This document shows, one piece after another, positions 1 through 9,397 of a stretch of DNA of 64,000 bases. Position 1 is the stretch's first letter. Each line of letters begins with the position of its first letter. The stretch comes from Parasponia andersonii (Eukaryota > Streptophyta > Magnoliopsida > Rosales > Cannabaceae). The stretch lies in NCBI GenBank assembly GCA_002914805.1, contig JXTB01000192.1:2343-66342 (forward strand), read 5' to 3'. The notes below the pieces were generated by a model, which made no database searches, was not told where the DNA came from, and saw only the letters and a list, made by a program, of their open reading frames with translations. The position numbers and the translations under genes were made by a program.

Positions 1-164
1 ATGTTATATATTTTGCTCTACTTATGAACACGCATAACCCCAAGTGCAAACGTCACTAATCACGAACCTTTGTGATATTTATGATTAATAGTTCAAAGTT
101 ATTTAAGTTTTTCTCTTTGGAATGATAACATATAAAATTTTCTTATATTTTCCTTTTCTTTTTA
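1..164. other. AT-rich edge sequence before the F-box exon
   Basis: No coding segment is recognised. The stretch ends in a pyrimidine-rich run followed by TAG just before the first F-box codons, which looks like a 3' splice site, so this may be the end of an intron of the following pseudogene. Confidence 0.4.
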
Positions 165-1978
165 GATTGTGCTGGAGGACTTCCAAAGCACATTTTAGAC
201 TCAATTATGGAGAAATTAGAGTCATCTATAGAATTTTTACGATTTGGTACTATATGTGATTCTTGGTACTCAATAACGAAAGACAACCGAATTAAATATT
301 ACGCCACTATCAGGTTCCAATGCTTTTAGTTCCTAGCGAATAAGAACATGCATGAAGCATGTATAATGTTGTGCAGTTTAAAAACTATATATGGATCGAT
401 ACGAAAAAAGAAAAATTAGCAACTAAATGGACGTGTCAGGTCGCATGAGTTAACTGTTAAGTGCGACCTTCTCTGAGTAAGTTAAATGCGATCACTCTGA
501 ATGAGTTAAGTGCGACCAGAATGAAAATGAAACTAGATCAAGCTCCGTCAAATGGATAATCTACAAAAAAAAGGAAACAAAAGTTTCTCTTTGAAGATTG
601 ACCAATCGTCTCATTTAAAGCTATTACCCGATTATATTATTACTCAATTTGTATTACACACTTACCCATTTTCATAATAGGGGAATATTGAACTACGGGG
701 AAGTTCAATACTGTTAGGAGAATCTCTTTAGAAAAATTAGAAGACACAACTTTCTGAACACTCTCTCTGTACTCTCGACTCTCACTTTGAAACTCAATGC
801 AACTCTTGTAATTCTCCAGAAAATAGTAAAAAACAGTGGACGTAGGCTCATCTTTTTTGGGGCTGAACCACTATAAAATTCTCATCTCTTTACTTACTTT
901 GATTTATTTAACTCCTTTCACACACAAACCAAATCTTGCAATTTTCTAAATTCATTATTGACAAAACCTCCGTCTAACATATAACATTTGATCAGAAATT
1001 TTTAAGGTTAAATTTATCTTTAAAATATGATAAGCATTTCAGTGGTTCTTCATTCATAAGAATGGTTAGTAATTTCGAACAAGGACTACACAGTAACACT
1101 TTGTGAACCATGTTTTACATTTGAGGGGGATTTAAATGATGCAAGTAAGAGTATTCACCTTCCATATTTGTTTCCTCCACTTTCAGAGTTTTATCAAAAT
1201 GCTGAAGATCTTCCTCATCTAGATAACGAACCTTATGTAGACGAAAGTGAAGGCCTCCTAATTGAAGGTCATGATTTTCATGTTCTGAAGGCTCTTATTA
1301 TTACGGCTGATCCACTCCTAAGTCCAAACGATTGCACTATCGTTGTGAAATATGATCAATGCAAATTAACTTTTCTTAGGTGCAGAAAAGACACAACATG
1401 GGCAAAAATTTGTTGATCCTTATGATAAGTTCGAGGATATGGTGCATTACAAGAATCAAATATATGCCATTGATAATTTTGGGAGACATTTGTCTTATGA
1501 CCCATACAAAACAATGGAATTATGAAGTGGGTTGCATCAGGGATTCAAAGGAGGTCCGTCGGAACATTGAACAAATATCTTGTGGAATTATTTGGAGAAC
1601 TATTGAACATTGAGAGGTGTGTTAGATTTTTGGATGATGATGATGATTTTTATGGTCGCCGTGTGACAGTAATGTTTTAAAGTTTTTAAATTGGATTTTG
1701 ATGGAGCAAAAGAGTCTTGTTGATGTTGCTTTATTTATTGCTGATAATTCAGACATATCTGTCTTAGCTTCTAAGTTCAGAGGCTGTCAAGAAAATTGCA
1801 TACATTTTTCTCATGATGAACTTGGGCTTACAACTAAAACTGAGACATCTTTGTGATTTGGGCGTATACTTTCTCAAAAGTGAAAGTTTTAAGTTATGTT
1901 ACAATTTGGACTCGAATATGTTTCACATGACACAAAAGCGACCTCCAATTTGGATTGTACCACTACTCGACGGATGCT
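165..1978 (+). pseudogene. F-box / DUF295 (KIB1-4 beta-propeller) protein pseudogene
   Basis: Intact relatives are plant F-box proteins: the N-terminal F-box binds SKP1 in an SCF ubiquitin ligase and the C-terminal DUF295 domain is beta-propeller-like. Bases 165-330 read as an F-box (GLPKHILDSIMEKLES, then FGTICDSWYSI) and then stop. Homology resumes after an LTR fragment: 1168-1413 encodes DUF295-like text with LSPNDCTIVVKYDQCKLTF, 1420-1530 gives HYKNQIYAIDNFGR in another frame, and the end near 1930-1978 gives RPPIWIVPLLDG, the usual DUF295 tail. Several frame changes and stops separate the blocks. Seen: shared motifs, broken frames and an inserted LTR. Inferred: a dead gene, not a gene with long introns. 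Nothing suggests expression. Confidence 0.72.
350..996 (+). mobile_element. LTR fragment of the Tat-like gypsy family (solo or truncated)
   Basis: This segment matches, in opposite orientation, the LTR at 61112-61735. Shared landmarks in order are GTGTCAGGTCG, GAGTTAAGTGCGA, GAAACTAGATC, TTATATTATTACTC, CAGTGGACGTAG, CTCATCTTTTTTGGGG, CCACTATAAAATTCT and AAACCTCCGTC. Divergence is obvious by eye. It sits between the F-box and DUF295 parts of the pseudogene and so probably disrupted it. Borders are approximate and no clean target duplication was found. Confidence 0.75.
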
Positions 1979-2734
1979 AGTGCTTTTGTTTTTTTTTTTT
2001 TTAATTTTCCTTTTCATGTTAAATTGTATTAGTTATAACTACATATTTATTTCTTGCAAAATTTTAGTTCTAGAATATATTGTATTTATATTTTTGTCAT
2101 TAAGTAAGTTAGATATTTACCTAAATTTTTTAACTTGGGCAGAAAAATGGTGAAAAAACTAATCGGCCCTAATTTGCATTAATAGAATAATCAATACGAG
2201 ACCCAAGTTGATTCTAAAGTGTTTTTTTCCCTCCCATATATAGATTGGACGTTCAATTTTTCGTAAGTTGTTTACTTTACATACGATAATCATATAAGAA
2301 GAATGGATTGCGAGTTGGGTTGGTTTAGTCTATTTTTATTATATTATTTTGGAATTTTTGAGAAATTTTGGATTTATTTAAAAAACTATCACTTTTTAAT
2401 AGTGTTTAAAAAATATTATTTTCCAAAAATAAGTAATTTTTAATAGTACTCGATATAATCAATCAAATTACTTTAAATAATTAAGAATTATTTGACATAA
2501 ATAGTTTGATTACTTCAAACAGTTTGACCAATTATCTCAAGTATCTTGTCAACTAATGAAAAGTGATTTTTTTTAAACATTTTTGATAATGATTTTTTTC
2601 TAAATAGTTCTAGAATTTTTCAAAAACAAAATTTAAAAACCAGAAATTTTCAATTTTTTTTTAAAAAACTTTACCTTAAAAATAAAATTTTCTCCATTAT
2701 TTCTGTGGCTTGGCCGTAATGGTCCATGTAAGGA
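1979..2734. other. AT-rich spacer
   Basis: Long T runs near 1988-2003 and A/T-rich text with scattered TTTTTAATAG motifs. No gene or clear mobile element is seen. A frame open at 1896-2153 is T-rich, starts inside the F-box pseudogene tail and has no recognisable motif. Confidence 0.4.
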
Positions 2735-3035
2735 GATGAGCTCTTTAGCCAAATAGCCATATTTTGGATCACTATTTGAAGAATAGCCATTTTGCAAACA
2801 CTCATTAAAATGGCCGAAGTTTGAAAGTATTCAAAAAATGACTGTTTTTCATATTTAATAGATCAAAATATATTATTTTATTTTTTATTAAATTGATTTA
2901 TTTTTTTCATCAAAATCAAATTATAAAAAAGTTATTTATTAAATAGGTGTAAATGTCGACCATTTTTTTAACTTGATATATATATATAAAAAAAAAGAAC
3001 ATTTCCTATAAACACTCTAAGGAAAATATATGGCT
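2735..3035 (+). repeat. AT-rich dispersed repeat A, copy 1
   Basis: Shares a run of motifs in the same order and orientation with 8580-8960: ATTTTGGATCAC, AAAAAATGAC, TTTTTCATATTTA, AAAAAGTTATTTAT, AGGTGTAAA and TATAAACACTCTA/TATAAATACTCTA. It has no coding capacity and is probably a non-autonomous element or a duplicated fragment. Borders are approximate. Confidence 0.5.
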
Positions 3036-3189
3036 TGGGTCTATTAAATCATGGCTCGTGGGCTGGTATTGAATTGGGGGGTTTTTAGTTCGCGCGGTTA
3101 TGAAAAAGAGGAAATTAGACCTTTCACGATACTTTTAGAGAAGAACTGCTAATTTACGGGTGTGCTCAGTTTTTCAGGATCCAGTACCC

Positions 3190-3450
3190 ATTTTTTAGAA
3201 AAATAACATTTTATATAATATTTTTAGAAAAATGATACTTTTTTAAAATAACAATTGGTAACTATTTTCAAGTACTAATAACTAATAACTAAATGCATTT
3301 ATAACTAGTAACTGATAACCAGTTCCAAACACTGATAATTAGTAACCATTTGCAAATATGATATTTTTCTAAAACCTTTTATAAAAGTTATATTATTGTA
3401 GAAAAATAGGTATGAGATCGGTAACCATGTCCAAACACTGGTAACTAATA
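3190..3450 (+). repeat. AT-rich dispersed repeat B, copy 1 (TAACTAGTAACC-like motifs)
   Basis: The core is a degenerate run of TAACTAATAACT, TAACTAGTAACTGATAACC and similar words, flanked on both sides by TTTTTAGAAAAAT-like text that is roughly inverted between the two ends. A second copy with the same organisation lies at 8035-8275. It resembles a small foldback or MITE-like element, but its identity is not known. Confidence 0.45.
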
Positions 3451-3519
3451 ACGCCACATGTCCCACTACCAGTAGTTTAGAAATTGCAAATAAATCCCCC
3501 AAAATATTTCTCTTCTTAC

Positions 3520-5600
3520 TCGAAGCTCTCAGCCATACTCGAAAAGCACCTCTCCACTATATTTTTCACCCAGAGCCAATCCAACCATTGCGCCACCTAG
3601 AGTCCAAGCCCAATCGCTAATAAAGCTACAGCAACAACCACAGCTCGATTTTGCCGCCGATATCTCGAGATCTGGCAATCTAAAGATCGCGCCACCAAAT
3701 AAGATTTTTGGTCGTCGTTTCACCGTTCGATATCCATTTTCCTCATCATCAGCACTGTTGGCTTTGTCTCGTTGCCACTGTCCTTTTTCGACCACCCACA
3801 ACCCCTAACTCAACTCCACTCCAGTGAGAAAACTTATTACTGTTACAATATTTAATATTAAATTTGTGTTAATTTTGTAATTATTTTAGAAATGAATTTT
3901 TTAGCCCGGAAAAATTATATTATGTTAAAGAGGAGGTTGAGATGAGAATAACCATAATTTTAAAGTGTTGAAATGGTATACAAAAGTGCGTTAATTATTT
4001 TTATAATTTTTAGAGTTTTGGGCTTAATTAATGCTCAGGGATTTGAAACTGAATTCCAACTTCGAACTTGGACTCAGTGGGTCGAGATATAAATATTGAT
4101 ATAAAATATCACTATATACTGAAGTGGCACAAAAATCGAGAAAATGGCTCGTAAATAGTGTCGTTTTGCGTGCCACATAGCAATCTCACGCCAAGACCTA
4201 TTTTTGATAAATTATATGTCTATTCTAATATTTTTAAGTGTTCAAAATTTAGTGGTGATCTCAATTTCTTAATCTGAGATTCTGTTGGAAAATTCACTTT
4301 TTTCAAGTGAGCGTGTAAGATCTAGAAAGAACCATCTGAATAATCAGGTGACCAACAGAAGACTTCTCTAGCATCATTATCTCGGTATAACTACTATTTC
4401 GAGGTAGGGGATTCAATTACCTTGTTTTCTATTATTTTTCATAAAAATTGGAATATGTTGAGAAAAGTGAAATTTTTCTGATTTTTTAAATTAAATTGTT
4501 TGAATAATTATTTAGTGAACTATGAATTTGTGAAATATTGTGGACTACTCTTGATATTTTACGTATGATTATGTATAAGTTTTATACTTGAGATTTTATT
4601 AAACTAGAGGAATTGTACAACCAATTTTTAAAGTACAAGATAGATTTTTATTTATAAATTAGAACACGTCTAGAATATTATTGTATGGTTTTTTCTACTA
4701 CCTCCCGTATTGCATATACTATAGGGTTATACATGAGATCCATCTTAAGCATCGTAGTGTTTAGTAGGCGGCTAATATTCTTGTCTTCGGTGAGAGCCGG
4801 TAAACTCACACGTAGTTTTCTGATTACCTCCATTCAACAGGCATAGCCACATGAGTGTCCTTCTAGTTTGTTAGGATTAGATATCATATAGAAAGTACTC
4901 AGTACATATAGTACGTGTTACTCTAGTTCATGATAAGAGGATGTGAATTCATGAGATTGTTTGATTTGTGATATGTGTACTGTGGATTACTTAACTGTTT
5001 CTACAATATGGTTTGAATATGATTTCTGTTGATGATTTCAACTCGCTTTTAATTTGATATATTGAGAATTGTTTTCAAAACAGCTAACCATGTAGGGAAT
5101 TTATATATGACTATTTTCCTCAAAAGGTAATTAGGTATCTTACTGAGTATTTTATGCTCACTCTCTACTTTCTCTCTTAGATAATACTCAGAGTAACTTC
5201 AGAAACTCAAGAGTGGATCAGTGAGAAATAGTTTTTCTTTTGACTAGTTAGTAAGTATGTAAGATAGTACTACTTAACTTCTTGGTTTGTATTAAGTACT
5301 TAATAGCCTGTGTCACGGATTTGGTCTATATAATTAAGTTGTGCTAGATTGTGAGACCGTTGATAATGATACTTGTTTTATTTTAATAAATTTTATTGAT
5401 AATCTACATCTAATGGTGATCACAAAACTCTGGGATTTATAATTTGGATTATTTTTACAAACTTTTACAAAAGTTGTCATTTTTTAAACTAGTTGTCGTT
5501 TTGCTAAAAAATTGAAGTTTTAAAATTTTTTTAAAATAAATTATGAATTTCTATTTGTAAAATTCCTCTTCTACCATTAGTCCAAGATTTTGGCCATGAG
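3520..5600 (+). mobile_element. Decayed solo LTR, Tekay/Del-like
   Basis: The right part follows the plan of the better preserved LTR at 41470-43619: a paragraph ending AGGTAGGGGATTCAATTACC, a GGTAAACTCACACG-type block followed by GATTACCTC, GCTAACCATGTAGG, TTTTATGCTCACTCTCTAC, CTCTTAGATAATACTCAGAG, and the tail CATTAGTCCAAGATTTTGG corresponding to CACTAGTCCGGATTTTGA. A GC-richer leader near 3510-3810 matches the position of the leader in the other LTR; a 90-codon minus-strand frame there is not a convincing gene. The left border is uncertain and no internal region or PBS follows, hence the solo LTR call. Confidence 0.5.
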
Positions 5601-5751
5601 AGTTCATATTAGGAAAAGGTGAAGCATTACATTCTTTTAAATAACTTAAAGCTTTTAGTACTCTATATGGGTTACATGTTTCATTGGCTAATGTTATTAT
5701 TGCCAAATTTTCAATGTGTGAAAATGGAAGTCCAGACCAGTAATAGGTACA

Positions 5752-5965
5752 CTACCGAGTAATTAGGTGGGTGGTTAAGGCCCTTGACTTATGAGTGAAA
5801 GGTTATGAGTTCGAGTGGCATCTGTCATAGTGGTTATTTTTACAAAGCAATCCATACAAGAGGGATCCAGTGTGAAATGTGGGCCCATGTAAATTGATCC
5901 GACCATATAAGGGGATGCCATTCTCTCCCTTTATAGCATTATTTTGAAAAAAAAAAAAAAAAAGA
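5752..5965 (+). mobile_element. tRNA-derived-type SINE with poly(A) tail
   Basis: A segment of about 214 bp starts just after TAATAGGTACA (5741-5751) and ends in a 16-18 base A run directly followed by the same TAATAGGTACA (5966-5976), an exact 11-bp target duplication. The body has an A-box-like GGTGGGTGGTTAAGG and a B-box-like GAGTTCGAGTGGC near its 5' end, spaced as in RNA polymerase III promoters of plant SINEs. It has no ORF. Structure and duplication together make the call strong; the family name is not known. Confidence 0.8.
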
Positions 5966-6018
5966 TAATAGGTACATAAAGTTATATAAATGGGAACATG
6001 GTATTACTTTTAAAAGAA

Positions 6019-6964
6019 GGGTAAATGGCATTATTGGTCTAACTTATTACTATTTTATCGTATTAGTCCTAACTTTTTTTTTTGTGGTATTCAAGTATCT
6101 AACATTTTTTTTTCGGTACTGTTAGTCTTTTTGACACATTCTTTCTAAAATTTCGCTAGAATTCATTTAAAAGACAGAACTTTGAGCCATTAATCCCTAT
6201 TGGTTAAATTGTTTTTAGCAATTTAATCCTTTTTTTTTCAGTAGTAATATCTCCAATTAACAATATTATATCTACCAATTATTTGAAAAACAAATACAAA
6301 CATTCTCCGATTCTTATGAAAATTATAGTAATATCTCTTAAAAATAAATCTCTATGCTTATCTGTATTACTTTTAATATGTAAACAATTGTTATTTTTTA
6401 AAATAACATAAAAAATGGAAAAATCTTAAAAAAAAAAAATATTTCAGGCTTATACTGCTTAGCTAATAACTAGTTACATTTTTAAAACAACTAGTTCGTA
6501 AGATAATGAAAATTTAGTGAGTATAGTATATTTTTAGTTAAATTTGACAGTAGAAAAGGGTTAATATAAAATATTTTTAGTTTTAAAAATGGTCAGATAA
6601 CTATTTTTGGTCCATCAAAGTCACTATAATTTGACATAATCTATGGTGTATCAGTATAGTATTTTTTTTAATCCAATTCTAAAATGAACTGTTTCTTTTA
6701 TATCTTCTTTTGAATTTTAATTTTTCAAAAGAGTGGCAGATACAATATTATTAGAAGTATGAATGCCCAAAAGAAAAAAATCTAAAGACCAAACTGCTAA
6801 ATAATTAAAACATTAGAGATCAATGGTGCAAAATTTCTCTCACCCAAATGAATTCTACTAGAATTTTGGATGGAATATATCAAAATGAGTAACTATGCCA
6901 AAAAAAGATTAAGGATCAATATACCAAAATAGTAATACATTAGAGACTATTGGTACCATTTACC
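6019..6964. mobile_element. Non-autonomous DNA element with long terminal inverted repeats
   Basis: The left end (from GGGTAAATGGCATTATTGG) is matched by the reverse complement of the right end (GGTAAATGGTACCAATAG). The match continues inward through TTATTACTATTTT, AGTCCTAA/ATCCTTAA, a T run, and TAGAATTCATTT near 160-200 bases inside each end. Total length is about 946 bp, with AT-rich non-coding DNA inside. Long TIRs suggest a Mutator-like or foldback MITE. The expected 9-bp duplication is not clear (AGAAG-containing text on both sides). Confidence 0.65.
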
Positions 6965-7036
6965 ATCAGAAGAGTTAGAATTACACAGTATTACATTATT
7001 TATGTACACAATTTAGAGTGTATGTATGTAAAATGT

Positions 7037-7037
<1 letters not shown>

Positions 7038-7068
<31 letters not shown>

Positions 7069-7069
7069 T
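7038..7069. repeat. (TA)n(CA)n microsatellite
   Basis: About 10 TA dinucleotides are followed directly by CA dinucleotides. Confidence 0.9.
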
Positions 7070-7077
7070 AAAGGGCA

Positions 7078-7307
7078 CCAATCCAGTAGGTATTTTTTTT
7101 TTTACCTATGCATAGGTATCAATTTGGCCAATGAAAATTTAGCATGCACATTTTTTTATTGTAAAAATTAAGAGAGAGAAAGAGCATTAATGATGCACGT
7201 TTTTTCATGCACTTCATTATAGCTATTGGATCACCATTAGATGATGATCCAAAGGCTAAAAAAAAATACCTACCCATAGGTAAAAAAGAAAATACCTATT
7301 AGATTGG
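7078..7307. mobile_element. MITE with about 40-bp inverted repeats
   Basis: The left end CCAATCCAGTAGGTATTTTT then TTTTTACCTATG is matched by the reverse complement of the right end, CCAATCTAATAGGTATTTT then TTTTTTACCTATG, about 36 of 41 positions. The element is about 230 bp and non-coding. A clear target duplication is not visible, so the superfamily is open. Confidence 0.7.
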
Positions 7308-8034
7308 CAACCATACATAAATAGTGTATTAAATAGGTTCTTGTGCATTAAAAGACATAAAACTCTTTTGACGTAAAAGTCATTGAAGATTTCTCTTAAT
7401 ATACATAATTCAGTAAATTGTTATTCGACCATTAATTTTTGTTTGACTCAATATAGTGTTGATTTTAACAAAACTTATGAAAATACCCTTTCTGTCATAA
7501 TTGGAAAAACTATAATGTTGTCATAAGTCAATATCTTATAGGTATACATTTGTTTTTTTTCCTATATAAACTTTTTCTTTTTCTAGACTATATATAAATA
7601 TTTTTCAATCCAAATAATTGCTGAACATAATGCATATCACAATTTTTTTTGAGAAATTTAGGTGGATGATCAGTATTTTAAATTTAATTACGTAGATATC
7701 TACTTTTTAAATTTTATAACTAAATGTTAAAGTATATATTTTTTACACTTAGTAGATATATATCTACCAATTTTAGTTAATATACTGAAATATATTGAAT
7801 ATATAAATTTTTATGCTTAGTATATAATATAGTATACTTGGTATATAAATATATATACCAGACATTTTGCTATAATATTTGAAAAATGGATATTTACTTA
7901 AATTGGGTCCAAAATACAGTTATTTTGCTATAAGGTCCTTTTCTTCAGGGGAAATTAGACAATAAAGAGTATTTCAGAAAAAAAATATAATTAATATGGT
8001 GGTTTTGTGTTTTTTAAGGTGTGGTATGATTTTT
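7308..8034. other. AT-rich spacer
   Basis: Contains TATA-rich words and repeated TTAGTATATA-type text near 7740-7860. No gene or RNA is recognised. Confidence 0.4.
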
Positions 8035-8275
8035 ATTTCAAAAATACTGTTTTCTAAAAAATATTTAGAAAAATACCATTTTTTAAAATAGTAACTAGTT
8101 TCTAGAAATCAGTTTCTAGAAAATGGTAATTAGTAACTAACAATATTTATAATTATAATTGGTAACAGTAACCAGTAACCAATTTTAAAAAACTAGTAGC
8201 CAATAACTATTTTAAAATTGGTATTTTTCTAATTTTTGTAAAAGTGATATTTTCCTAATAAAAACTGTACAAAAA
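8035..8275 (+). repeat. AT-rich dispersed repeat B, copy 2
   Basis: Same plan as 3190-3450: TTTAGAAAAATACCATTTTTT at the left, a core of TAGTAACTAGTTTCTAG, AGTAACCAGTAACC and similar words, and GGTATTTTTCTAATTTTTG then TAAAAGTGATATT at the right. Non-coding. Confidence 0.45.
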
Positions 8276-8579
8276 TTGGTAAAAAAACCCAACTTCTGTA
8301 TTTTTCGTAATTTGTTTTTCCACATTTTTTTGTAGGTATAAGTGTTTGAAACCCTTTCTTTTTTCTTAGCCAATTCAAGACTTTATTAAGTTGGGCTTAA
8401 TTTCACCTTATGGTGAGAGTGACCCATTTGAATTTGAGCCCATTTTGGCTTAATCTTTTCATGCCTAACTAAATTCAATCTAATTTGTTAACATAAGAAA
8501 AAGTAAACTTATTTTTAAAAATAAAAAGTCAAAATTAATATGCAAATTAGTTACAAATTCATGGGACTATCACTTTTTC
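8276..8579. other. AT-rich spacer
   Basis: No gene, RNA or mobile-element signature is recognised between the two dispersed repeats. Confidence 0.4.
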
Positions 8580-8960
8580 TAGTGGCAACTTGGGCTTTTT
8601 AGTAGCCAAATTTTGGATCACAATTTACAAAATGACCGCTTTTTAAACATTATTAAAAAATGATTGATTTATTGAAATTATTTAAAAAATGACCGTTTTT
8701 CATATTTAGTATATAAAAAATATTATTATATTATTATGTTTTAAAAAATTGATTTATCTTTTAAAAATTGATTTACATCGTAAAAAATTGATATACTTTA
8801 TAAATAGTAGATCAACTCAAAAAAAAGTTATTTATCAAAATAAAATTATAAAATCGGCCATTAATCAAAGAGGTGTAAAGAGCGGCCATTGTTTAAAATA
8901 ATCTGAAAAATTGTTTAAAATAATCTGAAAAAGCGGCCATCTCTTATAAATACTCTAGCA
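8580..8960 (+). repeat. AT-rich dispersed repeat A, copy 2
   Basis: Second copy of the repeat at 2735-3035, same orientation. Internally, a 22-bp unit (TTGTTTAAAATAATCTGAAA) is duplicated in tandem near 8893-8930. Non-coding. Confidence 0.5.
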
Positions 8961-9397
8961 ACTTATAAAGGTATTTATAATTTTTTTATTGAAAAGATAT
9001 AGATATAACTTCAGAAAAAGTTTCAGCAGGGGCTCAAGTCCCCACTCCCCAAGAGTTGCTTCGTGTTTGACTATGTTATGACATGAAATTTATAAATGAA
9101 AAACAACAATTTGCGTTGCGAGTGGACTAAATTTCAAATTTTTTTTTTTTTAAAGATAACGTGAGTTTATTCAATGGCAAAACACGAATCTGATACGTAA
9201 CTTAAAAGAAGACTTCTATTCATAAGTCATTATTTCATTAAGACAATGACAAGCCTCACTGTGACATTTGACAAACGAGCTGGAGCTCTCATATATACAC
9301 ATTTATATAAATATATGGTAATTTTACATATGATTAAACAGAAAACAAATGTGACTACTAGACTATATTAAGCATATTTCACATTTTCACAATATGT
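8961..9397. other. 3' flank of the dioxygenase gene
   Basis: AT-rich sequence just downstream, in gene orientation, of the dioxygenase stop codon. It probably holds the 3' UTR; no canonical AATAAA was found on the minus strand close to the stop. Confidence 0.4.

Noticed and set aside
3529-3801. Minus-strand 90-codon frame
   Set aside because: Sits in the GC-richer leader of a decayed LTR, with no homology recognised and no splice or start context.
5752-5850. Possible tRNA gene because of a B-box-like motif
   Set aside because: No tRNA cloverleaf is apparent, and a poly(A) tail plus target duplication show a SINE.
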